Of a stretch of 64,000 nt of DNA, positions 22,643 to 33,229 are shown one piece after another (positions within the stretch are counted from its first letter, which is position 1; every line of letters starts with the position of its first letter). Location: the NCBI RefSeq assembly GCF_963169125.1, contig NC_084794.1, forward strand, positions 227,599,409-227,663,408. Direction: 5' to 3'. The stretch is from Humulus lupulus. Its lineage: Eukaryota > Streptophyta > Magnoliopsida > Rosales > Cannabaceae. The notes below the pieces were generated by a model, which had not been told where the DNA came from, ran no database searches, and saw only the letters and a list, made by a program, of their open reading frames with translations. The translations under genes and the position numbers were made by a program.

Positions 22643-23242
22643 GTGCTGATCGATAATGGGAGCTCGGTAAACCTTCTATTCCAGTCCACATTGGAGAAGA
22701 TGGGTTTGACTGTCGCCGAGCTGAAGGCGACCTCCATTATGCTGTATGGTTTTTCGGGAGAAGGATCAACGGCCATAGGGACTATCGAGCTAGTGATCAC
22801 CTTGGGAGAAGGACCTCGGTCAGTCTCCAAACTCCTCGAGTTCATGGTCATCGACTGCTCCGCTGCATACAACGCAATTTTGGGACGACCCACACTCATA
22901 GCCTTTGAGGCCGTCACTTCCATTCGCCACCTCACCATGAAATTCCCTACTTCCACGGGAATATGCACTGTCCGTGGCGATCAGCTCATTGCTAGGGAAT
23001 GCTACAACATTTCCATGAAGGGAAAATCGAAACCAGGGCAGCTAGCAATGGCCATCTAAGGTGGTGGAGAGGAATCTCAGGAACCCTTAGCTGATCCTGA
23101 GATTGAAAAACCTCAGAGCGCCGAAGGGGAAAATATCGTCTTAATTGAGGATATTGACCCCTGAATAGACGAGGATAGGTCCGAGCTCCAGGCTATTGAG
23201 GAGCTCGAGGAAGTAAACATCGATCCACAGAACCCTTCACGG
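22643..23242 (+). pseudogene. Tat-C protease and acidic linker
   Basis: The retropepsin active site reads DNGSS at 22652-22666, followed by the hydrophobic second half (VIDCSAAYNAILGRPTL) and FPTSTGICTVRGDQ. It is in the same frame as gag and RT, so gag and pol were one open frame. A TAA at 23057 and a TGA at 23162 interrupt the acidic linker that leads to RT. Protease would cut the polyprotein in the particle. Confidence 0.88.
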
Positions 23243-24640
23243 ATGGTCAAACTCGGGAAAAACCTCTGTAACAAGAGGAAAGCGGAGCTGATCAGATTTC
23301 TGCAGGATAACCTGGATGTGTTTGCGTGGTCACACGAGGACACCCTTCATCTGGATAAAAGCGTTCCTGCAAAGTCCCAGAAGCAAAGGCACCTTGGAAC
23401 AACCCGGGCTGAGGCCTTAGAGGAAGAAGTAGCCCGGCTCAAGAAATGCGGCTTTATTCGTGAAGCCAAGTTTCCGATTTGGGTCACCAATCCCGTGCTG
23501 GTCCTGAAGCCCAACGGGAAATGGCGGGCCTGCATCGACTTCTCCGACCTGAATAAAGCCTGCCCCAAGGATTGTTTTCCATTACCAAGGATTGACCAAC
23601 TGGTGGATGCCACGGAAGGACACGAGCTCATGTCCTTTATGGACGCGTACTCAGGCTACAATCAGATCGCCATGAATCCGGCGGACCAGGAGCACACCAG
23701 CTTCATGACCCCGACTAACGTTTATTGTTACAAGGTCATGCCATTCGGACTAAAGAACGCCGGTGCTACGTACCAAAGGTTAGTAAATAGAATGTTTGCA
23801 AACCAAATCAGGAAGAACATGGAAGTGTACGTTGATGACATGCTAGTCAAGTCAAAGACTGCCAATAACCATGTTTCCGGCCTGGAAGAATGCTTCAAGA
23901 TACTACGGGAGTATGGCATGAGGCTTAATCCACAGAAGTGCACTTTTGGAGTCGCATCGGGAAAATTCCTGGGTTTCATCGTCAATACTCGAGGAATCGA
24001 GGCAAACCCCGACAAGATCAGATCATTGCTCGAGCTTCCCTCACCCAGGTCGCACAAAGATGTCCAAGGCCTGACAGGAAGAGTGACAGGCCTCAATCGG
24101 TTTATTTCAAAATCCACCGATAAGTGCTTGCCATTCTACAACCTGCTCCGAGGAAATAAGAAGTTCGAATGGATAGAAGAGTGCGAAAGCGCTTTCCTCG
24201 ACTTGAAGGCACATCTGGCTGAGCCACCCGTATTATCCAAACCAAAAGCAGGAGAGCCTCTTTTTCTCTACCTAGCTGTCACAGAGGATGCAGCTAGTGC
24301 CGTATTGGTCCGAGAAGAAGACCGGGTTCAGAGACCTGTCTATTACATCAGCAAGAGACTTCTCGGAGCTGAATCCCGGTACCCATTGATGGAAAAATTG
24401 GCGTTCTGCCTTATCACGGCCTCTCAAAAGCTCAGGCCATACTTCCAGTCCCACTCAATACACGTCATAACCGATCAGCCTTTAAGGCAGGTTTTGCAAA
24501 AACCTGAAGCTTCGGGATGTCTGTTAAAGTGGGCTATCGAACTCAGTCAGTTCGAGATTTTGTACACCCTAGGAACTGCTATAAAAAGTCAGGCCCTGGC
24601 TGATTTTGTAGTAGAGTGCACAGGATTCTGGGAGGATCCT
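23243..24640 (+). pseudogene. Tat-C reverse transcriptase and first RNase H
   Basis: A long open stretch starting at an in-frame ATG (not necessarily a true start, as it continues the upstream frame). RT blocks are NPVLVLKPNGKWRACIDFSD, FMDAYSGYNQIAMNP, MPFGLKNAGATYQRL and the active site YVDD at 23828-23839. The first RNase H (LSKPKAGEPLFLYLA...KRLLGAESRYPLME) follows, as in other gypsy elements. The frame is open to 24811, so RT itself is undamaged by stops. It makes cDNA from element RNA in the cytoplasmic particle. Confidence 0.93.
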
Positions 24641-25072
24641 GCAGAAGACTCACCCCAGGTCACCTCGGCCCAGGCGTCGTGGAGGATCTTCGTGGATCGT
24701 TCAACCAATGAGAACGGCTCCAGGGCTGGAATCATTTTAATATCCCCTGAGGGACATAGATTCCACTCGGCACTGAGATTCGGACTCAAGGCCTCCAACA
24801 ACGAGGCCGAATAAGAAGCTTTGCTGGCCAGGCTAAGAATGGCCTAGGAGCTGAAGGCGAGCTCCGTCCAATGCTTCAGTGACTCCCAGCTCGTGGTAAA
24901 CTAGGTTCTGGGTGAATATCAGGCACGAGGACCCAAGATGGCTGCCTACCTAGCAAAGGTAAAAGTTGAACTGTTCGCGTTTGGGCGAGGATCAATCGAG
25001 CAGATACCTTGGGAATAGAACGCTAACGTAGACGCTCTTGCCAAGCTCGCCACCTCCGGGGAGACAGAGGCT
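24641..25072 (+). pseudogene. Tat-C second (archaeal-type) RNase H
   Basis: This is the extra RNase H typical of the Tat lineage. The first acidic residue is in WRIFVDRSTNENGS, the second in SNNEAE, the third in CFSDSQLVVN. In Tat-A the first block reads YVDGSSNENG, so glycine has changed to arginine here. Stops at 24812 (TAA), 24845, 24902 and 25016 (TAG) interrupt the domain. At 24902 Tat-A and Tat-B both have glutamine, which fits a CAG-to-TAG change. Confidence 0.87.
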
Positions 25073-26358
25073 TTGGGGTTAGTTCCCGTAGAATTCTTGG
25101 AGAAACCAAGTATAGAAGAAGTCCAGACGGAGGTCAAGATGATCGACGCTAGGCCGACCTGGATGACCCCCATCCTTGAGTATCTCACCGAGGGGAAACT
25201 ACCTGAAGGGCGTAATGATGCGCGGCGGGTACTGTACCAGGCCCCAAGGTATACGGTGGTAGACGGGGTGCTATACCGACGTGGGCACTCCCTACCCCTC
25301 CTACGATGTGTTCTTCCAGGCGAAGCAAAGGCCATCCTGCAGGAAGTGCATGAGGGTTTTTGCGGAGATCACACTGGGGGGCAAAGCTTGGCCCTAAAGG
25401 TCCTGAGGCAAGGATATTACTGGCCCGCTCTGTCCAAGGATTCGATCTCGTATGTCAAGAAGTGCGACAAGTGACAGCGATTCACCACTGTTGCCCGAGC
25501 TCCCCCGGCCGAGCTGAAGATGATCTCGTCCCCATGGCCGTTTGCAGTTTGGGGGATCGACTTGGTTGGCGCCCTCCCTACTGGAAAAGGCGGGGTCTGT
25601 TACGCCGTGGTGGCCATCGACTACTTTACGAAGTGGGCTGAGGTAGAACCTTTGGCAACGATAACTTCCAAAAAAGTCCTCGACTTCGTGGTTAAGAGCA
25701 TTATCTATCGATTCGTGCTGCCCAAGAAAATCGTTTCTGACAATGGGACTCAGTTCGACAGCGAACTATTCACCGAATTTTGCGAAAGGTACGGAATTGT
25801 GAAAATTTTCTCCTCCGTGGCCTATCCTCAGGCGAATGGCTAGGTAGAGGCCGTCAACAAGACGTTAACGGCGAGCCTCAACAGCTCCCCCAGGTTCTAT
25901 GGGCATACCGAACCTCGCATCGGACTCCTACGGGTCATACTCCTTTCTCCCTGACCTTTGGGAGTGAGGCAGTCCTCCCTGTGGAGATTAAGGTACTTTC
26001 GCATAGAGTCCATGCATATGACCAGGATCGCAACCATGAGCTACTTTGCACTTCCCTCGACTTGGTTGATGAAAGACGAGAATATTCGCAACTCCAGCTC
26101 GCACATTACCAGCAAAAAATCACTCGTTATTTCAACTCAAAGGTCAAAAAGCGCGCCTTTAGCATGGGCAACCTGGTCCTCAGGAGGGTTTTCTTAGCCG
26201 GAAAGGATCCCAAAGAGGGAGTATTGGGACCGAATTGGGAAGGGCCATATCAAATCATCGAGGTCATTAAAGAAGGAACTTACAAATTAGCTCGGCTTAA
26301 TGGAGGGGCAGTCCCAGGAACTTGGAACGCCATCCATTTGAAGAGATATTATCAATGA
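25073..26358 (+). pseudogene. Tat-C integrase
   Basis: The zinc-binding N-terminus HEGFCGDHTGGQ...VKKCDK is followed by a TGA at 25472, where Tat-A has cysteine. The core has VWGIDLVGALPTGKGG, SDNGTQFDSELF and YPQANG-VEAVNKTL, with TAG at 25841 where Tat-A has glutamine. Soon after, a small deletion with frameshift (25860-25900) removes the segment before LPQVLWAYRTSHRTPTGH. The C-terminal part ends GPNWEGPYQIIEVIKEGTYK...LKRYYQ at 26358. Confidence 0.88.
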
Positions 26359-26993
26359 TTCCCTTGTAAGTCCTAAGGGCCATTTTTTAAGCAATGAGAA
26401 TTAGCTTTTTCATTTATGATTGTACATATTTACAAGTGTAATCTAAAGTAACAACAAAAGACCCTTTCCTAGTTACTTGGGGGGCATATGGTGCCTGGAT
26501 ATAACCAGGTCGCCTTAAAGACTTAGAAGTTAATTCAAATCCATTGATCGTTGTTTTTCTTAAAAAACGTGAGATATTGATAAAGGATTAACGCGAACTA
26601 AGCCCTATCCTGGATTTAACCAGGCCGCCTTAAAACTTAGAAGTTAATTTAAATCGATTGATCGTTGTTTTTCTTAAAGAGAACGAGATATTGATAAAAA
26701 TTAACACGAACTAAGTTTTCAAATTAAGTTCCTGGACATAACCAAGTCATAAAACTTAGAAGTTAATTTAAATCGATTGATCGTTGTTTTTCTTAAAAAG
26801 CACGAGATATTGATAAAAATTAACGCGAACTAAGTTTTTTTCAAAATAGTAACTAAAATGCGTAAAGGCAAAAGGAAGTAAATCAATTAAAAATAAAATT
26901 GATAGTTAGATGTTTCGAGGTGAAAAACCTCATGCAAAGTTACAACAAAAAAAAATGAGAATAATAAAAGAGTGGATGCAAAATGGAAAGGCC
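26359..26993 (+). other. Tat-C spacer between pol and antisense gene
   Basis: Non-coding, about 0.6 kb, containing the tandem repeat listed separately. It would also hold the 3' ends of both the sense pol transcript and the antisense gene. Confidence 0.7.
26491..26838. repeat. tandem repeat, about 110-bp unit, three copies
   Basis: The units begin near 26491, 26606 and 26732. Shared phrases are ACTTAGAAGTTAATT, CGATTGATCGTTGTTTTTCTT, GAGATATTGATAAA and ACGAACTAAG (each in part). The sequence is unrelated to the Tat-A spacer repeat at 6448-6800, but the position after pol is the same. Confidence 0.85.
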
Positions 26994-29697
26994 CTAGGCT
27001 CCACTAGTCGGCCCCGTGGAGGTCGCCATCTCGCCCTCCTGCTCGGCCACGACGGAGGCTTCCCCGATCTCAGAAGGTGCATCTTTCTGGAGGCGAGCTT
27101 TAAATCCCTCCAGCAAGGGCTCCCAGACGTCCGCTCCCAAGAAGGAGAAATCACCGTCAGAGTTGTAGACCCAGCAGTGGTAGAGCATGTCCTCCATGGC
27201 GGTGCTGGAGGCTGCCTTCTCGGCTTCCAGGGCGGCCTTGGCCTCCTCGGTCCCAGCCTTCGCAGTGTCTAGCTCTGCTCGCGCAACGGCGAGGGCGGCT
27301 TTGGTAGCCTCAACCTCTTGAAGCTTGGGAAGGGCTTCTTCCAGCTCGGCCTGCGTGGCCGTCAGGGCATCCTTAGCCATCTGCAAGGAAGTCTAGTGGG
27401 TGGCAACAACCGCCTGATGCTCGCCCCTCATATCCTCGAGCTGGGCCTTGGTCCTGGAAATGATCCGGTGAAGGGCCAAGGCGCTCTGCAAAAACAAAGA
27501 GGCAACTGCCTTAAGAAAAAAAAAAGGGAGAAAGGAAAAACAAGGCAAGGCATGATAATCAAAAACCATCAAAGGGTAAGGTCAACTTACGGTTAGGGCC
27601 ATGCCTAAAGAAGACTCCAGTACGCCCACCGGGCTCCTTGTTTCGATGGCCTGCAGCTCCCTCTCGTTGAAGCGGTAGAAGTGGATGACGGCGTAGTTCA
27701 CCGTCTCATACACAATCCCCCGAAAGACATCTGGAATCTTCTCCAGGTCCTGGGGGTCAACCGGGATGCGCACCTCGGGAGGCGCAATCGCTGAAGCCCC
27801 GGGCTCCGCCCCTATGTCCCGGACGAAGGCCGGAGCTCGCGAAGGGGGTGGGGGCATGCTCCCCCCTGCAGCAGGAGGTGCAGTTTCCTCGGCCTGGGCA
27901 ATTGGGGGCTGCTCTTTCTCCTTTGCAGGAGACTTGGTTAGGGTCCCGGCGGCTTTCTTCGCCATCTGGAGCTTCTTCATTTTGGGCCCAGAAGCCCCAG
28001 CTGAGGAGTTCCCCCCAGTGAACATGGCCCGCAGATTATTTCCCCCGGGCTGAGACATCTCCTCTGGCAAAACAAAGATATGGTTAGTACACAAGTTAGC
28101 TGTCATGCAAAAACAAAAACAAAGAAAAAAAAAGCCAAAATTCAAGTATATATATATACTAAAGGAAATCCTACCCCCCAAACTAGATGAAGAATCTATG
28201 GTTACAACCATCGGCCCCGGAGCTTCCGCGGGGGAATCTAAGGCAATTATTTCTCGAGCTGGCACAGGTTCTGGATCCGAGGCTGTCTCAGGACTAGACT
28301 CTTCTACGTATTGCCTAAGACCCGGAACTACGGCACCCTCCCAGAGAGATGGCCATGACCAAAGGTTAGTCCCATACTCCTCGAATAGGACCGACCTAAA
28401 AGTTAGGGTGTTGTCTACAACTACGGTACCCCTAGGGCGGCTACTTTTGTAATCCAACACGAGCTGGTCAACGAAGTGGAGCAGGGTTTCATCGAAGTCC
28501 GGGTCACTTCGATGACGTTGGACGATCTGTCTAGGATTGAACCTAGCTAGCCGGGGGTCTGCAGTGGCCCTATCTAAGTTCCTAAACATGTAAGGGACCT
28601 TGGCCAGAGGGACCTGCAGCTGCTCCGGACCGGATCCTCTCCTCGTCTGTTCTCTGGGCGACCTCCAACGCCCGCCTCCTCGTCCTCACGAGGGGCACCT
28701 CGTCCTCCTCATCCTCATCCCCCGCGACCTCCTCCATGATGATAGGCCTCATATCTCGAGCTGGGGGAAGCACCCGAGGCCTCCTCAGGTTCAGAGTCTG
28801 GCCTGGGGAGATAAGCTTACAGGCCAGCATCGTCTCGTCTGTCACGAGCTGGTGATAGTCCTTTTCACTGGGGGGCAAGCCCGCCAGTGTCTCGTACTAG
28901 CTCCCGAGGATCACACACTTCTCTGTCCTCGCGAAGATAGCTGCAGAATTAATCTAAGTCAGAAATGGATACAAGAAGAGCTAACCGATACTTAACTTAC
29001 GAGCTAAGATTGAAAGGCACTTACGAGGATGGTTGAAGTAGTGCAGATCACAGTTTCGAAACCCTGTCGAAATAAAGAATTGATCTTTGAAGTCGTTGGG
29101 GAAGCTGGGCAGCTCGATGACCATAGCCGTGTTGGGGAACCGGGTTAAGTAATAGAACCCGTCACCTCGCCCTCGCTGCTCCGGGCTGGCCTTGAGGCAG
29201 AAGAAATACAGAATGTCTGTAGGAGTGGGGACCTCCCACTCCTATTTCAAGAACAAGTATCTTAATCCCGCCAACAAACGGTAAGAGTTGGGGGGGAGTT
29301 GGAATGGGGCCAACCTCACGTAGTTGAGGAAATCGGCGAAGTACTGGTCCAACGAGAGGAAGGCCCCCGCCTTGAAATGTTCGTCGCTCCAACCCGAGAA
29401 CACCTCATCAAGTGGCACGCAGCTCTGCTTGCCTTCTAAGGGAGGTCGGGCAATCACGGTTCCTCTCCCCAGCTCGATGTTATGGGAGAGGAATATTTTG
29501 TTTACCCTCGCCTGGTCAGTGATCTTCGAGACGATCTTCTCCGCCTCAAAGAACGCGTCGAGGGCCACCTCGAGCTCCCGTTCCACTGCTGGCCCGAAGT
29601 TGGGAATCGGGGATTCAGCCATCACCTCCTTTCCCTTGTTTTGTTGGGAGGACGAGCTTCCTACGGACTTCTTGGGAGCGTTCTTCTTGGGTCCCAT
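26994..29697 (-). pseudogene. spliced antisense gene of Tat-C (gypsy-type transposon protein with coiled coil)
   Basis: On the strand opposite gag-pol, four coding exons can be read: 29697-29025, 28940-28175, 28063-27591 and 27485-26994. The introns (84, 111 and 105 bp) start GTAAGT, GTAGGA and GTAAGT and end TGCAG, GCCAG and TGCAG, and all three junctions keep frame. Exon 1 begins MGPKKNAPKKSVG, is basic then acidic, and has the stretch FADFLNYVRLAPFQLPPNSY. This resembles plant 'putative gypsy type transposon' proteins (PF04195), known in Tat-like elements. Exon 3 is A/P/K-rich and exon 4 is an alanine-glutamate coiled coil. Defects: TAG at 29244-29242, 28899-28897 and about 27395, and a one-base shift near 28640. 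The function is unknown. Confidence 0.8.
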
Positions 29698-30444
29698 CTA
29701 GTCGCCTAGCGAACAAAAAGAAGAAATTTTAGAAGAAGGCGACCTAAAAATGGAGAAGAATCTGAATGTGTTTCCTTGACACGAGCTGAGGTAAGCCCAG
29801 CCCGTGGAGAGTGAGACCACGCGGTTCTATGAACACGCTCCTGTGCTCCCAACAGATCCCCGATTACTCAGAATTCGTGTGTCAGGAGGGTCAGGATAGA
29901 AATTTTCCTTGGAAGGAAAGTTTCGGTAGGCGAGAGGTGCAAAACCGCCTGTGAAGCGTGTCCCCCAAGCTACCCGGTTTTGCACCCAAAATACTGGGTA
30001 CTTTAAACCAGGATACCTAAAATCCTACCCAGAAAATTTCCCTAGAAAACGCACCCTATAAACAATGCTCCTAAATGGTTTTCTACTACAAACGATACCC
30101 TAACCTAAAAGGCTTTTACCCTTCATGCCCACAAAAAACCAACAAAACCATGCATGTGGCTACAGTAAATATTTACCTAAGCTACAGTGAAAAATAATCT
30201 CAAAACATGCACAGTCAGGAGACTTACAGAATGTTCTGGTTGAGAAGAGGATGAAGGGATCGCCTGGGTTGGGGCTTCGTCAGAGTAGTTGATTCCGAAG
30301 CTTCGGAGGGGCCCTTACACCTAAACTTCTTGAGTGTTGGGAATGGCAGCCGGAAAGAAGAAGGTTTTTTCTTTTGAAAATGAAGAGAGAAGAAGAAAAT
30401 TTCTGAAAAATTTCAAATGAACGGGTGGCCACGCCTTTTATATA
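29698..30444 (-). promoter_or_regulatory. promoter, leader and possible 5'-UTR intron of the antisense gene
   Basis: On the - strand TATATAAAAG at 30435-30444 is a strong TATA box, followed by a C/T-rich leader. A GTAAGT donor at about 30227 and a pyrimidine-rich stretch ending in GCTAG just before the ATG (about 29703-29707) could bound a 5'-UTR intron of about 520 bp. The acceptor is a guess. The arrangement would let this gene be transcribed independently of, and convergently with, gag-pol. Confidence 0.55.
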
Positions 30445-30697
30445 CATGAAGGGCCACGTGAGGAGGGCCGTTGGATTGCCCTGATGTGGGATCCAAGGCT
30501 CTCCACTCGAAAGACGAAACGACGACTGAGTATAGGCTAGGCCATTAAATGCGGTTCTCGGAAGACGTACCGTCACCAACCACGATGTTCCACGTATTCG
30601 GCGCCTGCGTAAAATGTGGAATATGAAGAGTTCATGGGGAAGCCTAAAATCCCCTACTGTGGCCCTATGCGACGTCGTGTACCACGAGCAGGGGCTT

Positions 30698-30707
30698 AGG
30701 GGGCAAA
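30698..30707 (+). promoter_or_regulatory. Tat-C polypurine tract
   Basis: AGGGGGCAAA directly before the 3' LTR start TGTACGCC, the usual plus-strand primer. Confidence 0.85.
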
Positions 30708-31435
30708 TGTACGCCCTGGTTTTCCCATGGGCTGTTAGCAAGCTGAGATACGGCCTAATCATGAGATACGACCTAATCATGTCTACCACATGGACATCCC
30801 CAAGACCGGAGCTGCCACTCGAAAGATCCTACCTCCTCAGCTCGAGGTAACCTAAGGGTTCGCCAAGATTAGACTGATTTTGGACTTTGAAGGCCATAGG
30901 TCGAGGGAAGCATCCAGCTCGTGGTACGAGCTAGGGTTGGAGGCTGTGACCTTTTATAAAGTCAACCACGCAAGGTAAACGTGCATATATCAAACATCAC
31001 GTGTCTGATATATCCCTGACTTCTCGGACACGCAGCATGAACGTGCGCATTCTGGCACCCACGACTGGGTTGGGCTGTGCGGCCCATTGTCCCCCTTACC
31101 TATTGATTAGACCACACTTCATGTGTTAGGTTTTAGGAATTAATCATGAATGTCACAGAGTTGACATGATAGGTAAGAAGGTCACGGGATGACCTTCTTA
31201 CCAACTCCTAGGTGCCCTCTCCTATAAATATGGAGACCCTGGGAGTTGCAAAGGGTTGGATTCGATTGTGTAAGAAATACCCTGTAAAAGAACACCAAGC
31301 ATATGGCAAAAACGTAACGTAATTGTGTCTCCAGCCCATTTCTAAAAAGGTCATTCATCTATTTCGGTTCAACATAAGCACTAATCCCTTCCTCTTATTT
31401 TCTTAATTACCTGTTGGCGAAGAACCGCGTCAACA
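30708..31435 (+). repeat. Tat-C 3' LTR
   Basis: Aligns end to end with 19272-20042, with about twenty substitutions by eye and one deletion of about 40 bp near 31305. Here the second palindrome is perfect: GGTAAGAAGGTCA and its inverse, 31172-31184 and 31190-31202, around CGGGA. Confidence 0.93.
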
Positions 31436-31440
31436 GTTAT
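31436..31440. repeat. Tat-C target-site duplication, right copy (GTTAT)
   Basis: Identical to 19267-19271. Confidence 0.93.
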
Positions 31441-32280
31441 AAAAGTCAAGTTTTTTGAAACTTTTACCTTAGGGAAACTCTTCCAAGATCAAGGCTTAAG
31501 CTTTCAAGGTTTCTTAGGGTTTTTGGTAGTTGCAAATGATGAGAAAACTTGAGAGAATTTTTTTTAACAAGATGAGAGTGAGAGGAGAGAAGGGAGGTCT
31601 TTTTTGGGGAGGTTGGAAGAGCATAGACAACTCTAAAAAATATCTAAAACACTTAGTGTTTTTACTTTATGTCACTTTGTGTCATTAACATTACTTTGAT
31701 GTTATTAAAGCTTAAATCACTTTTCTATAACATTTTTCACTCTTATAAAGTTTTTTTTTTTAAAAAAAAACTTAACACATAATAATTAAATTAAATGTCT
31801 CTCACATTTAAGTTTTTTTAAAAAAAACTTAACACATAATAATTAAATTAAATGTCTCTCACATTTAATTTAATTAATCACACAATACAATTTAACCTAA
31901 GGTCCATTTATGGAATAAAATTCCACAATTTAGCAAAAATTAAGCATTTAACACAAAATGCCCTAAAATTTCCATTTCCTCTTAGGTTTATTATTTTTTA
32001 CCAAACTTAAATTTTTATGAATGTATTTTATGCCCAAACTATTTTTGGCATATTTTTTCATTTTATTTTCTGAGATTTTTACTTGATTAGGGTTTTTGTG
32101 TCGGTCCAATACTGAAAGTCTTATCTTGACTTTTAATCACACAATTCATAATTTTGCTAGCAATAACTCATGGAAATAAATTCCAAAAAAATATAATATT
32201 ATTTAAAATAATATTCTTAACTCGGGGAAAACAATCCCGACCTGAGTCGTTTAAAGGTACCCAAAACGCAGGGCGTTACA
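31441..32280. repeat. right part of TGTAACG block
   Basis: AT-rich and non-coding. A segment of about 62 bp (ACTTAACACATAATAATTAA...CTCTCACATTTAA in part) is tandemly duplicated at 31748-31866. The block ends GGGCGTTACA at 32280, directly against the truncated Tat-B integrase. No gene seen. Confidence 0.6.
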
Positions 32281-33060
32281 AGAGAGAAGGGTGTGTGCCC
32301 AGTAGATGTGCGATGTGAGGTCCTGTAGGCCCAAAGCACTTGCGGGAGCTGGTATGGCCATAAGCCTTTAGCATCTTCTAGGCCCTTCTTTAAGCTCGCC
32401 CTCAAGGTTTTGTTTATTTCCTCGATCTTCCCATTAGCTTGAGGGTACGCTATTGAGATGAAATTTTTCATTATGCCATATACCTCTCAAAAGGTTGTAA
32501 ATAGGTCGCTGTCAAATTGAGTGTCATTGTCAGACACGATCTTTTTTGGGAGTCCAAATTGGCATATGATGTTCTTCATGACAAAATCTAAGACTCTCTT
32601 CGAGGTTGTAGTCGCCAAGGGCTCGGCCTCAACCCACTTAGTAAAGTAGTCAATGGCAACGATCGCATAGCGTACTCCTCCATTTCCAGTTGGTAACGAG
32701 CTAATTAAGTCGATCCCTGATACAACAAACGACCAAGATGACAAAATCATGGTCAACTCCATGGGTGTTGCTTGAGCAATAGTGGCAAACCACTGGCACA
32801 TATCGCACTTTAGGACATACTAGGTTGGGTCCTTTTTTAGCGTAGGCCAGAAAAGGCCTTGCCTTAATACCTTCATAGTCAAAACTTTCCCCCCAGCATG
32901 GTAACCACAAAACCCTTCGTGTACTTCTCGAAGCATGGTTTGGGCTTCATTGGGCAGAACACACCGCATGAGGGGCAATGATTGAACTCTCCTATAGAGA
33001 ATTCTTTCGACCATAACATACCATCAGGCCTGATACAATAATTTTATTGCATTCTTTCAA
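32281..33060 (-). pseudogene. Tat-B integrase, C-terminally truncated
   Basis: The zinc region HEGFCGYHAGGK lies near 32900. The core has VSGIDLISSLPTGNGG, SDNDTQFDSDLF (glycine of SDNGTQF changed to aspartate) and YPQANGKIEEINKTL. The frame continues to STGHTPFSL at 32281, where it is cut by the TGTAACG block. Compared with Tat-C, the last 130 or so residues are missing. A frame change lies between 33230 and 33014. Confidence 0.85.
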
Positions 33061-33229
33061 TCTTGTAGTAGTTTACCAATCTTGAGGTACTCGACAATAG
33101 GAGTCATTCAAGTAGGTTCTGTGCAAATTAATTTGACCTCCACTGACTCCTTCTCGATACTTGGTTGTTCCAAGAACTCTATGGGAACCACATTTAATGT
33201 GTCCGCTTCCTTCTTGGTGGCTAGTCAAG

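Larger units (their letters stand above)
19272..31435 (+). mobile_element. Tat-lineage Ty3/gypsy element 'Tat-C', structurally complete
   Basis: A 12.2-kb element bounded by LTRs 19272-20042 and 30708-31435, with a perfect 5-bp target duplication GTTAT (19267-19271 and 31436-31440). The order is 5' LTR, primer region, gag, protease, RT, RNase H, second RNase H, integrase, tandem-repeat spacer, spliced antisense gene, purine tract, 3' LTR. The two LTRs differ by roughly twenty substitutions by eye plus one deletion of about 40 bp in the 3' copy, so it is the youngest insertion in this nest. Gag-pol has 13 in-frame stops and two frameshifts that I could locate. Confidence 0.93.
16871..32280. 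mobile_element. TGTAACG...CGTTACA block (LTR-like), split by Tat-C
   Basis: Excluding Tat-C and one TSD copy, the block is about 3.24 kb (16871-19271 and 31441-32280). Its outer ends are TGTAACGC and GCGTTACA, a short inverted terminal repeat common in large plant gypsy LTRs. It has no coding capacity that I can find. The flanks do not show a target duplication (ATTTT on the left, AGAGA on the right), and the two flanks are not adjacent parts of Tat-B. A possible internal LTR end, GGGTCGTTATT near 19124-19134, suggests two abutting LTRs instead of one. Confidence 0.6.

Noticed and set aside
16871..32280. TGTAACG...CGTTACA as a DNA transposon with terminal inverted repeats
   Set aside because: Only about 8 bp are inverted, no transposase or target duplication is seen, and TGTAAC...GTTACA ends are usual for gypsy LTRs.
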